Below, one piece after another: positions 1 through 6,638 of a DNA stretch of 21,164 nucleotides. The notes under the pieces were generated by a model. That model worked only from the letters and a program-made list of their open reading frames with translations, did no database searches and was not told the DNA's origin. The DNA lies in assembly GCA_023390635.1 (NCBI GenBank), contig JAEWCM010000057.1:1-21164 (forward strand), given 5' to 3'. The first letter of the stretch is position 1, and every line of letters starts with the position of its first letter. The position numbers were made by a program, and so were the translations under genes. The stretch is from Bacillota bacterium (lineage in GTDB: Bacteria > Bacillota > Desulfitobacteriia > Desulfitobacteriales > Desulfitobacteriaceae).

Positions 1-18
1 GAGTTATGAGAATGTATC

Positions 19-46
19 TTGTCAGCGTCTGGGGGAATGTTATAAT
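19..46 (+). promoter_or_regulatory. Sigma-A promoter of the MFS transporter gene
   Basis: A TTGTCA box (19-24) and a perfect TATAAT (41-46) are separated by 16 bp. TG at 38-39 makes this an extended -10 element. The predicted RNA has a leader of about 100 nt before the likely TTG start at 160. That leader contains a short CCGGG/CCCGG stem-loop (79-96) with no U-tract, so it is not a convincing terminator. Confidence 0.7.
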
Positions 47-159
47 TAAGGTTATGCCCAGAGTATTACATGATTTCCCCGGGTTTAGTTTCCCGGAGAA
101 CTTTGCTTGAGTAAAAATATCTTTGGAGTTTGTTTAGGTTTGGAAAGGGGTCACTGATT

Positions 160-1590
160 TTGGGTTTCACCGACAAGAACGCATCGACACATATTACTGC
201 AGGAAATACCCGGTTGATATTGGCTACCGTATTTACCGGTACCTTCATGTCCACATTGGATAGCAGCATTGCCAATGTGGCTTTGCCTACCATATCGGAA
301 CAATTGACTATTTCCATTCACAATGTTCAGTGGGTGGTGACTTCATATCTGCTCACGATCTGCGCCATGCTGCCCATTATGGGCAAATTATCGGACAAAT
401 TAGGAAAGGGCAGGATCTACAATTTCGGTTTTTTACTGTTTACGATCGGCTCAATGCTGTGCGCACTTTCGTCTTCCTTGTCTGGTCTTATTCTGTCCCG
501 TGTTGTTCAAGCCCTGGGAGCCTCTTGTCTGATGGCCTGCAGCCAGGGAATTGTCGCTGAAACCTTTGCCGCAAGCGGTCGGGGAAGAGCATTGGGAATG
601 ATCGGGATGGCGGTTTCTTTAGGTTCGCTGACTGGACCGGGGATTGGCGGTCTGCTGCTGGGTCACATGGATTGGAGCGCTATTTTCTGGATCAATGTGC
701 CGATTGGGATTGCAGGCTTTATCGCAGGGCTTTTCTTTCTACCTAAAGATAAGGTTGAAAATAAAAAAACTCCGTTTGACTACTTCGGTTCCTTATCTTT
801 TATGATCGGCATTGTTCTATTGCTCTATTCCATTTCAAATGGGGAAGAGATGGGATGGACATCACCATTTATCTTAGGCGGTCTGACATTTTCCCTTGTG
901 GTTTTAATTTTCTTTTATGTATGGGAGCATCGGGTCGGGCATCCGATGCTGGATTTCCGGCTTTATCAGATCAGAAGCTTCAGGCTGGGCAATATCGCAT
1001 CCTTTCTGTCCTTTGTAGCCCAGTTTGTTATGAGCATTATGATGCCTTTTTATTTACAGGATGTGCTTCATTTTTCTCCCCAGGTGACCGGTTATGCTAT
1101 CATGGTGCTTCCTCTCAGCATGGCCATCACGGCTCCTTTGTCCGGTTGGCTGTCGGATAAAATCGGTTACCGGATTTTGACGACAGGAGGGTTGGCTATC
1201 AATGCCCTGGCCTTTGGACTCCTTAACACTTTGACAACGGATGCCAGCTTTGCTGTGGTTGCCGCCCATCTTTTCCTCTTTGGAGTGGGGGGAGGGCTGT
1301 TCCAGTCTCCCAACAATTCAAGTGTCATGGGTTCGGTGCCTCAGCCCAAATTAGGATCGGCAGGAAGTCTGAACGCCTTGGTGCGCAACTTGGGCATGGT
1401 GATCGGTACATCATTGTCCGTAACTCTCTACTCTATCGTCTTAAAGCGGTCAGGCGGCGAGGGAACGCCGGAAGCTATGCTGAATGCTTTGCATGTAGTA
1501 TTCTGGGTAGCCATGGGGGTTTGCCTCTTAGCTCTTTTCGTATCTTCTTTAAGACTGAAAGCCCCGGAAAAGGAAATACCGGCGCAATGA
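160..1590 (+). CDS. DHA2-family (EmrB/QacA-type) MFS drug:H+ antiporter
   Basis: Predicted polytopic efflux pump of the 14-helix DHA2 branch of the major facilitator superfamily, using the proton gradient to export toxic compounds; the substrate cannot be read from sequence. The first helix carries the DHA2 signature STLDSSIANVALP, followed by MFS motif A (GKLSDKLGKGR) in the helix 2-3 loop and the antiporter-type glycine-rich LTGPGIGGLLLG segment. A second motif-A-like stretch (SGWLSDKIG) lies in the C-terminal half, and hydrophobic helices run to about residue 467. Length (476 aa) is usual for the family. The open frame extends upstream to a TTG at 130, but GGAG lies only 1 nt before it. 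TTG 160 has AAAGGGG (144-150) 9 nt upstream and is preferred. The gene stands alone behind its own promoter. Drug specificity is unknown. Confidence 0.9.
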   Translation: MGFTDKNASTHITAGNTRLILATVFTGTFMSTLDSSIANVALPTISEQLTISIHNVQWVVTSYLLTICAMLPIMGKLSDKLGKGRIYNFGFLLFTIGSMLCALSSSLSGLILSRVVQALGASCLMACSQGIVAETFAASGRGRALGMIGMAVSLGSLTGPGIGGLLLGHMDWSAIFWINVPIGIAGFIAGLFFLPKDKVENKKTPFDYFGSLSFMIGIVLLLYSISNGEEMGWTSPFILGGLTFSLVVLIFFYVWEHRVGHPMLDFRLYQIRSFRLGNIASFLSFVAQFVMSIMMPFYLQDVLHFSPQVTGYAIMVLPLSMAITAPLSGWLSDKIGYRILTTGGLAINALAFGLLNTLTTDASFAVVAAHLFLFGVGGGLFQSPNNSSVMGSVPQPKLGSAGSLNALVRNLGMVIGTSLSVTLYSIVLKRSGGEGTPEAMLNALHVVFWVAMGVCLLALFVSSLRLKAPEKEIPAQ

Positions 1591-1628
1591 AATGAATAAA
1601 AAATTATTGCTTTAAAAGATTACTTTGC

Positions 1629-1658
1629 TTGACAGTGGTTAAGCTATTAAAATATGAT
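1629..1658 (+). promoter_or_regulatory. Sigma-A promoter of the T-box/ileS unit
   Basis: A perfect TTGACA (1629-1634) and TATGAT (1653-1658) are separated by 18 bp. Transcription should start near 1665, just ahead of the first conserved T-box sequences. A perfect TATAAT at 1663-1668 is too far (28 bp) from this -35 box to pair with it. Confidence 0.7.
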
Positions 1659-1669
1659 ATACTATAATC

Positions 1670-1919
1670 AATAAGTGAATGGCTGTGAGCAGGACAGTAG
1701 CAAAAGGGCCGAGTTACAGAGACATAATCGCTGGTGAAAGATTATGACAGAGGCATTTGTGAAAATCACCTGGGAGCCGGATGACTGAAAAAAGTAAGTT
1801 ATCCCGTCGGTATACGTTACATGCCTTAGAGTGATTGATGAATAGGTTCTATTCATCAATAAGCAGGGTGGTACCGCGGTTATTCGTCCCTAAGTCATTG
1901 ACTTAGGGATTTTTATTTT
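1670..1919 (+). promoter_or_regulatory. T-box riboswitch, tRNA-Ile responsive (AUC specifier)
   Basis: A tRNA-sensing leader fills most of the 387-base gap before ileS. Stem I shows the canonical distal features: AGAGA at about 1721-1725 and GCTGGTGAAAG at about 1730-1740. It is followed on the 3' side by GAAAATCACC, where ATC (1765-1767) sits in the specifier position and reads as an isoleucine codon. The antiterminator core is the classical AGGGTGGTACCGCGG (1865-1879). Its variable bulge base T1872 can pair with the A73 discriminator of tRNA-Ile. The competing terminator follows at 1887-1919. By family knowledge, uncharged tRNA-Ile binding stabilises the antiterminator and lets transcription enter ileS. 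Specifier, discriminator pairing and downstream gene all agree. Confidence 0.95.
1887..1919 (+). terminator. Regulated intrinsic terminator of the ileS T-box
   Basis: A 9-bp perfect stem (TCCCTAAGT 1887-1895 with ACTTAGGGA 1901-1909) closes a 5-nt loop and is followed by TTTTTATTTT. It is the off-state structure competing with the T-box antiterminator immediately upstream. Confidence 0.9.
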
Positions 1920-1977
1920 GCTACCACCGGAAAAATTGTAGGTGTGCGGCAGCCTGGAAGGAAAGGAAGAGCATTAT

Positions 1978-4900
1978 ATGACTAAATTTAAATCCCTATC
2001 GGAACAGCCGGTAGCACAAAGAGATATCGAAATGGCTAATTTTTGGGAAGATAGGGGAATTCTCAATAAAAGCGTGGAGAGCAGAGAAGGAAAACCTTCT
2101 TTCATTTTCTATGAAGGACCTCCGACCGCCAATGGCAAACCGGGGATTCACCATGTAATTGCCCGGACATTAAAGGATGCGGTTTGCCGTTATAAGACCA
2201 TGCAGGGATTCCAGGTTAAACGCAAGGCCGGATGGGATACCCATGGCTTGCCTGTGGAAATTGAAGTGGAAAAGCAGCTTAAGCTCTCCAGCAAGCAGGA
2301 AATTGAAGAGTACGGGATTGCCAAATTCAATCAAAAGTGCCGGGAGTCTGTATTTACCTATGAAGCTCAGTGGCGGGAAATGACCAAGCGGATGGGTTAT
2401 GCCATTGATCTGGATCATCCCTATATTACTCTGGACAACAATTACATTGAGAGCGTATGGTGGATTCTCGACCAGTTCTTTAAAGCAGGCTACATCTATG
2501 AAGGCCATAAAATCCTGCCTTATTGTCCCCGCTGCGGGACAGGACTGGCTTCCCACGAGGTAGCCCAAGGTTATAAGGAAATCAAAACCAATACAGTGTA
2601 CGTTAAGTTTAAACGCAAAGATGCAGACGAGTATTTCCTGGTTTGGACCACAACACCCTGGACCTTGCCTTCGAATGTTGCGTTAACGGTCAATCCTCAG
2701 GAAGTTTATTTGAAGGTACGGCAAAATGATGAAATCTATTATGTGTCCAAAACCTTGGCTCATAAGGTGTTGGGTGATGATTTCGAGGTCATCTCCGAAG
2801 TGGTGGGTAAAGACCTGGAATATATGGAATACGAACAGTTGATGCCTTTTGTGCAGACCGATAAAAAAGCTTTCTTTGTAACTGTTGCCGATTATGTGAC
2901 GACGGAAGATGGTACAGGCATCGTCCATACTGCTCCGGCCTTTGGCGAAGACGACTACAATACGGGGCGCCGTTATAATCTGCCGGTGCTTCAGCCGGTG
3001 GATGAGACCGGGAAATTTTTCACCACGCCATGGCAGGGCCAGTTCGTTATGGATGCGGATCTGGATATTATCAAGTGGCTGCACAGCGAAGGGAAGCTGT
3101 ATAAGAAAATAAAAGTTGAACACAATTATCCCCATTGCTGGAGATGCCAGACCCCTCTGCTATATTATGCCAAGCCCAGCTGGTATATTGAAGTGAGTCG
3201 GATGAAGGATAAGCTGGTGGAAAACAACCGGCAGGTGGAATGGTATCCTGACTTCGTGGGGGAAAAACGCTTTGGCAATTGGCTGGAAAATGTCAATGAC
3301 TGGGCTCTGTCCAGGAGCCGCTATTGGGGAACGCCCCTCAATATCTGGCGCTGCGAATGCGGTCATATTACATCGGTCGGTTCCCGCAAAGAGCTGGTGG
3401 AAAAAGCGATAGAAACGATTGATGAAAACATTGAACTGCATCGTCCGTATGTGGATGATGTGCATCTGCACTGTGAGAAGTGCGGTGCTCCCATGACAAG
3501 AGTCACTGATGTGATCGATTGCTGGTTTGACAGTGGTTCGATGCCCTTCGCCCAGCATCACTATCCGTTTGAAAATAAGGATAATTTCAATGAACTCTTC
3601 CCCGCAGATTATATCTGTGAAGGAATTGATCAAACCCGAGGCTGGTTTTACTCTTTAATGGTTATTTCTACCTTCATTAAAGGAATTTCTCCTTATAAAC
3701 GGGTATTGGTCAATGATCTGATTCTGGATAAAGACGGACGGAAGATGTCCAAATCAAAGGGAAATACAGTGGATCCATTTGAGCTGTTTGACCAATACGG
3801 AGCAGACGCTTTGCGCTGGTATTTGCTCTATGTCTCCCCTGCCTGGACCCCTACCCGTTTTGATATTGAAGGCTTAAAAGAGGTGCAAAGCAAGTTTTTC
3901 GGTACGCTGAAAAATGTTTATACTTTCTTTACTTTGTACGCTAATACGGATGAGGTTGATCCCCGTGAGTTTTTCATTGAGTACAAGGAGCGGCCTGAAT
4001 TAGATCGGTGGATTCTTTCCAAATATCATAATTTGTGCCGGGAGGTCAAAGAGGATTTAAGCGGCTATGACCTGACAAAGGCAGTGCGTAAGATCCAGGA
4101 GTTTGTCAATGAGGATCTGTCCAACTGGTATATCAGGCGTTCCCGCCGTCGTTTCTGGGGCTCTGAACTCACCGATGATAAAAAGGCTGTCTATAATACG
4201 ACGTACGAGGTACTGTTAGGGGTATCCCAGTTGATGGCACCGTTTGCTCCTTATCTTTCTGAGGAAATCTTTAAAAATCTTACCGGTAAGCTGTCCGTTC
4301 ATCTGGCGTACTACCCGGAAGCCGATGAAAAACAGATTGATAACGGTTTGGAAGAGCGGATGGATTTGGTGCGCACTTTGGTTACCTTAGGCCGTGCGGC
4401 CAGAGAACAAGTCAAGATTAAAGTAAGACAACCGGTACGGGAAATTATCATTGATGGCAAATATGAAAAAAGTATCGGTTATATGATTCCGTTAATCCAG
4501 GAAGAACTCAATGTTAAAGAAGTTTTACCTGCTCCTGACCTCAGTCAATTTATGGATTATACTTTGAAACTTAACTTTAAAGTGGCAGGGCCGGTATTGG
4601 GTAATAAAATAAAATCAGTGAGCAAGATACTGACTGAATTGAATGCCGCTGAGATTGTTCCCCGTCTGGAAGCCGGGGAAAGAATTCCTGTAGAGGTTGA
4701 GGGAGAGACGGTGGAACTGACAAAAGATTATATACTCACCGGTATCAATGCCAAAGAAGGGTTTACTGTGGCCATGGAAGATGACGTATTTGTCATTCTG
4801 GATACCACCCTCACGCCTGAACTCCTGGCAGAAGGTTTTGCCCGGGAATTTGTCTCTAAAGTTCAGCAGATGCGGAAAAATAACGGTTATGAGATGATGG

Positions 4901-5082
4901 ACAGGATCGCCATTTATTTTGACGGGGATCAGGAGATCAGCGAAGCCGTTGAGAAATTCAAAGAGTATATCCAACAAGAAACGTTAGCCGATGTAGTGGA
5001 AAAAGTAACCGATGACAGCATGGAAAAGCAGAATCTGAATGGGCATGAGACAGGTATGCGGCTGGAAAAGCGGAATAATTAA
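1978..5082 (+). CDS. ileS: Isoleucyl-tRNA synthetase, archaeal/eukaryal-like (type 2)
   Basis: Class I synthetase charging tRNA-Ile in the cytoplasm. The HIGH-like signature is PGIHH (residues 55-59) and KMSKS is at 589-593. The CP1 editing domain shows TTTPW (224-228) and GTGIVHTAPAFGEDD (from 312). Cysteine pairs occur at YCPRCG, HCWRC, C459/C461 and C499/C502, and WFDSGS precedes the KMSKS domain. The start ATG has GGAAAGGAAG upstream; a GTG at 1942 is in frame but has no ribosome site and would extend into the leader. The length (1034 aa) and the GKPGIHH form of HIGH place it with the longer archaeal/eukaryal-like IleRS, not the roughly 930-aa standard bacterial form. That type is often tolerant of mupirocin (family knowledge; resistance here is inference). 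Controlled by the T-box leader and ended by a strong terminator. Confidence 0.97.
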   Translation: MTKFKSLSEQPVAQRDIEMANFWEDRGILNKSVESREGKPSFIFYEGPPTANGKPGIHHVIARTLKDAVCRYKTMQGFQVKRKAGWDTHGLPVEIEVEKQLKLSSKQEIEEYGIAKFNQKCRESVFTYEAQWREMTKRMGYAIDLDHPYITLDNNYIESVWWILDQFFKAGYIYEGHKILPYCPRCGTGLASHEVAQGYKEIKTNTVYVKFKRKDADEYFLVWTTTPWTLPSNVALTVNPQEVYLKVRQNDEIYYVSKTLAHKVLGDDFEVISEVVGKDLEYMEYEQLMPFVQTDKKAFFVTVADYVTTEDGTGIVHTAPAFGEDDYNTGRRYNLPVLQPVDETGKFFTTPWQGQFVMDADLDIIKWLHSEGKLYKKIKVEHNYPHCWRCQTPLLYYAKPSWYIEVSRMKDKLVENNRQVEWYPDFVGEKRFGNWLENVNDWALSRSRYWGTPLNIWRCECGHITSVGSRKELVEKAIETIDENIELHRPYVDDVHLHCEKCGAPMTRVTDVIDCWFDSGSMPFAQHHYPFENKDNFNELFPADYICEGIDQTRGWFYSLMVISTFIKGISPYKRVLVNDLILDKDGRKMSKSKGNTVDPFELFDQYGADALRWYLLYVSPAWTPTRFDIEGLKEVQSKFFGTLKNVYTFFTLYANTDEVDPREFFIEYKERPELDRWILSKYHNLCREVKEDLSGYDLTKAVRKIQEFVNEDLSNWYIRRSRRRFWGSELTDDKKAVYNTTYEVLLGVSQLMAPFAPYLSEEIFKNLTGKLSVHLAYYPEADEKQIDNGLEERMDLVRTLVTLGRAAREQVKIKVRQPVREIIIDGKYEKSIGYMIPLIQEELNVKEVLPAPDLSQFMDYTLKLNFKVAGPVLGNKIKSVSKILTELNAAEIVPRLEAGERIPVEVEGETVELTKDYILTGINAKEGFTVAMEDDVFVILDTTLTPELLAEGFAREFVSKVQQMRKNNGYEMMDRIAIYFDGDQEISEAVEKFKEYIQQETLADVVEKVTDDSMEKQNLNGHETGMRLEKRNN

Positions 5083-5089
5083 GAAAATC

Positions 5090-5126
5090 AAAGATGGGGC
5101 CGCCAGAATAGGCCCCATCTTTGTCA
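5090..5126 (+). terminator. Intrinsic terminator of ileS
   Basis: A 12-bp perfect stem (AAAGATGGGGCC 5090-5101 with GGCCCCATCTTT 5111-5122) surrounds a 9-nt loop, beginning 8 nt after the ileS stop codon. The U-tract is short (TTTG), but the stem is GC-rich. Confidence 0.8.
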
Positions 5127-5179
5127 ATATAACAATTAAACTGTCCTAGAATAGTATGAAAACAAGGAAGAATGTTGTA

Positions 5180-5199
5180 TAGTGTATAATTATTCACTA
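5180..5199. promoter_or_regulatory. Near-palindrome over the aminotransferase -10 box (candidate operator)
   Basis: TAGTGTATAATTATTCACTA is an inverted repeat in which 18 of 20 positions are symmetric. It contains a perfect TATAAT (5185-5190) that is the only good -10 element before the aminotransferase gene; the -35 region is poor. A dimeric regulator bound here would cover the -10 box directly. The regulator is not in the window. Confidence 0.4.
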
Positions 5200-5222
5200 G
5201 AACAATTTAGAAAGGTGAGTTT

Positions 5223-6401
5223 ATGAAAAACCGGTTTGCAGACAGAATGAACAACATCCAGGAAACGTTTATCACCGATATTTTAAAAGTGACAGCCAAT
5301 CCGAAAATTATTTCTTTTGCCGGAGGTTTGCCTAATCCTGAGTTTTTTCCGGAAAAGGAGATTCAGGCTGCCTGTGTTAAAGTTCTGGAACAAGACGGCA
5401 GGAATGTGCTCCAGTATAGTACGGCAGAGGGCTACGGTCCCTTAAGGCAATACATAGCGGACCGGTATAAGAAAAAAGGACTTCAGGTTGAGGCAGATGA
5501 TATCCTGATTACCAATGGCTCACAGCAGGGATTGGACCTGATCAGCAAGGTGTTTTTGAACAAGGGTGACTATGTACTGACAGAACGGCCAGGTTATCTG
5601 GGGGCAATCGATGCTATTTCAATTTTCGAACCGACCTTTTTGTCAGTTCCACTGTTGGATGACGGGGTGGATACAGGCGCCTTGGAAAATATTATTAAGG
5701 CACATGATATTAAACTGTTCTATACCGTGCCTAATTTTCAAAACCCCTCCGGGGTCAGTTATTCAGAAGAGAATAGGGCAGTGGTAGCGGATATCCTGAA
5801 ACAATCGGATACGATATTGATTGAGGATGATCCATATGGTGAGCTTCGCTTTATCGGAGAACACCATCCCTATATCAGCAGTCACTTGGGAGAGCAGGCG
5901 ATCCTGCTTGGCTCTTTTTCCAAAATTGTGGCACCAGGGCTGAGAATGGGCTGGATCTGTACCACGAATAAGGCAGTAATGGAGAAGTTGGCCAGTGCCA
6001 AACAGGCCGCCGACCTTCATTCCAACTATCTCTCCCAGCGGGTGATTCATCAGTATTTGATGGATAATGATATTGACGAACATATTAAGGCGATCACCAA
6101 GGTCTATAAGGAGCAAAGGGACATTATGATCAAGGCGATTGAAGAGCATTTTCCTCCTGAAGTAAAATACACCCAGCCTGAAGGGGGAATGTTCCTTTGG
6201 ATTACTTTGCCGGAAGGAATTTCCTGTTTAGAACTTTTTGAAGCGGCCAGACGGGAAAACGTAGCCTTCGTGCCCGGACTTCCTTTTTACACGGACGGCG
6301 GGGGCTGTTCCACGCTACGCATGAACTTCTCAAATTCCGATGAAGAGAAGATTAGAGAAGGGATTGAACGACTGGCCAAGGCCATCAAGGCTTTACTGTA
6401 A
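5223..6401 (+). CDS. PLP-dependent aminotransferase, 2-aminoadipate/MocR-like class I
   Basis: Fold-type I aminotransferase of 392 aa, likely moving an amino group between an amino acid and a 2-oxo acid in the cytoplasm. The N-terminal segment ISFAGGLPNPEFFP is typical of the 2-aminoadipate aminotransferase (LysN/AAT-I) and MocR catalytic-domain family. YSTAEGYGPLR and TNGSQQGLDL follow, then the cofactor-binding NFQNPSG and IEDDPYGELRF. The Schiff-base lysine is K234 in GSFSKIVAPGLRMGW, and the C-terminal arginine lies in CSTLRMNFS. There is no N-terminal GntR helix-turn-helix, so this is a free-standing enzyme, not a MocR regulator. AAAGGTGAG sits just before the ATG. It lies between ileS and glnN in the same direction, each with its own promoter. 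Substrate (2-aminoadipate, branched-chain or aromatic) cannot be decided. Confidence 0.9.
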   Translation: MKNRFADRMNNIQETFITDILKVTANPKIISFAGGLPNPEFFPEKEIQAACVKVLEQDGRNVLQYSTAEGYGPLRQYIADRYKKKGLQVEADDILITNGSQQGLDLISKVFLNKGDYVLTERPGYLGAIDAISIFEPTFLSVPLLDDGVDTGALENIIKAHDIKLFYTVPNFQNPSGVSYSEENRAVVADILKQSDTILIEDDPYGELRFIGEHHPYISSHLGEQAILLGSFSKIVAPGLRMGWICTTNKAVMEKLASAKQAADLHSNYLSQRVIHQYLMDNDIDEHIKAITKVYKEQRDIMIKAIEEHFPPEVKYTQPEGGMFLWITLPEGISCLELFEAARRENVAFVPGLPFYTDGGGCSTLRMNFSNSDEEKIREGIERLAKAIKALL

Positions 6402-6452
6402 ATTGTATAATGTATAAGCAAAATTTAACTTTACTAAAAATGATTGTTCCTC

Positions 6453-6481
6453 TTGATTGCTTGAAAATACTTTAGTATACT
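6453..6481 (+). promoter_or_regulatory. Sigma-A promoter of glnN
   Basis: TTGATT (6453-6458) and TATACT (6476-6481) are separated by an ideal 17 bp. Transcription should start near 6488, leaving a leader of about 150 nt that contains the dual-hairpin and terminator structure. Confidence 0.7.
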
Positions 6482-6501
6482 TTAAGAAAATCAAATATCC
6501 G

Positions 6502-6562
6502 GAGCAATGGCGCTCAGAAACAGTGAAGTTATCATTTCTCTGTTTTCTGAGCGTTTTCTTTT
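6502..6562 (+). promoter_or_regulatory. Candidate ANTAR-type dual-hexaloop antitermination leader of glnN
   Basis: Hairpin 1 is GAGC (6502-6505), six-base loop AATGGC (6506-6511), GCTC (6512-6515). After a 3-nt linker, hairpin 2 is AAC (6519-6521), loop AGTGAA (6522-6527), GTT (6528-6530). Both loops have A at position 1 and G at position 4, the known hallmark of RNA targets of ANTAR-domain antiterminators such as EutV and NasR. A terminator stem uses 6511-6523 as its 5' arm, so it shares bases with the 3' arm of hairpin 1 and the 5' arm of hairpin 2. The two folds are mutually exclusive. Hairpin 2 has only three pairs, which is the weak point. Downstream is a nitrogen-assimilation gene, fitting known ANTAR targets. 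Confidence 0.55.
6511..6562 (+). terminator. Leader terminator upstream of glnN
   Basis: CGCTCAGAAACAG (6511-6523) pairs with CTGTTTTCTGAGCG (6540-6553), giving 13 bp with one bulged T, followed by TTTTCTTTT (6554-6562). It lies between the promoter and the coding region, so it must be an attenuator: read-through is needed for glnN expression. Confidence 0.8.
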
Positions 6563-6638
6563 ATGTTTCGGTGTTCTAACGTTTTCTTTTTATTAACTCA
6601 AATAAATCATCAGAGGATAAATGAAAGGGGATTTAATA

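Noticed and set aside
79..96. CCGGG/CCCGG hairpin in the MFS leader as an attenuator
   Set aside because: Only 5 bp with no U-tract and no alternative pairing found.
1942..1977. GTG at 1942 as the ileS start
   Set aside because: It lacks a ribosome site and adds 12 residues not seen in the family, while ATG 1978 has GGAAAGGAAG at proper distance.
5175..6419. Similar strings TTGTATAGTGTATAA (5175) and TTGTATAATGTATAA (6404) on both sides of the aminotransferase gene, like direct repeats of an insertion
   Set aside because: The similarity is short and AT-rich, consisting of -10-like sequences. No other repeat or mobility signal is present, so chance is more likely.
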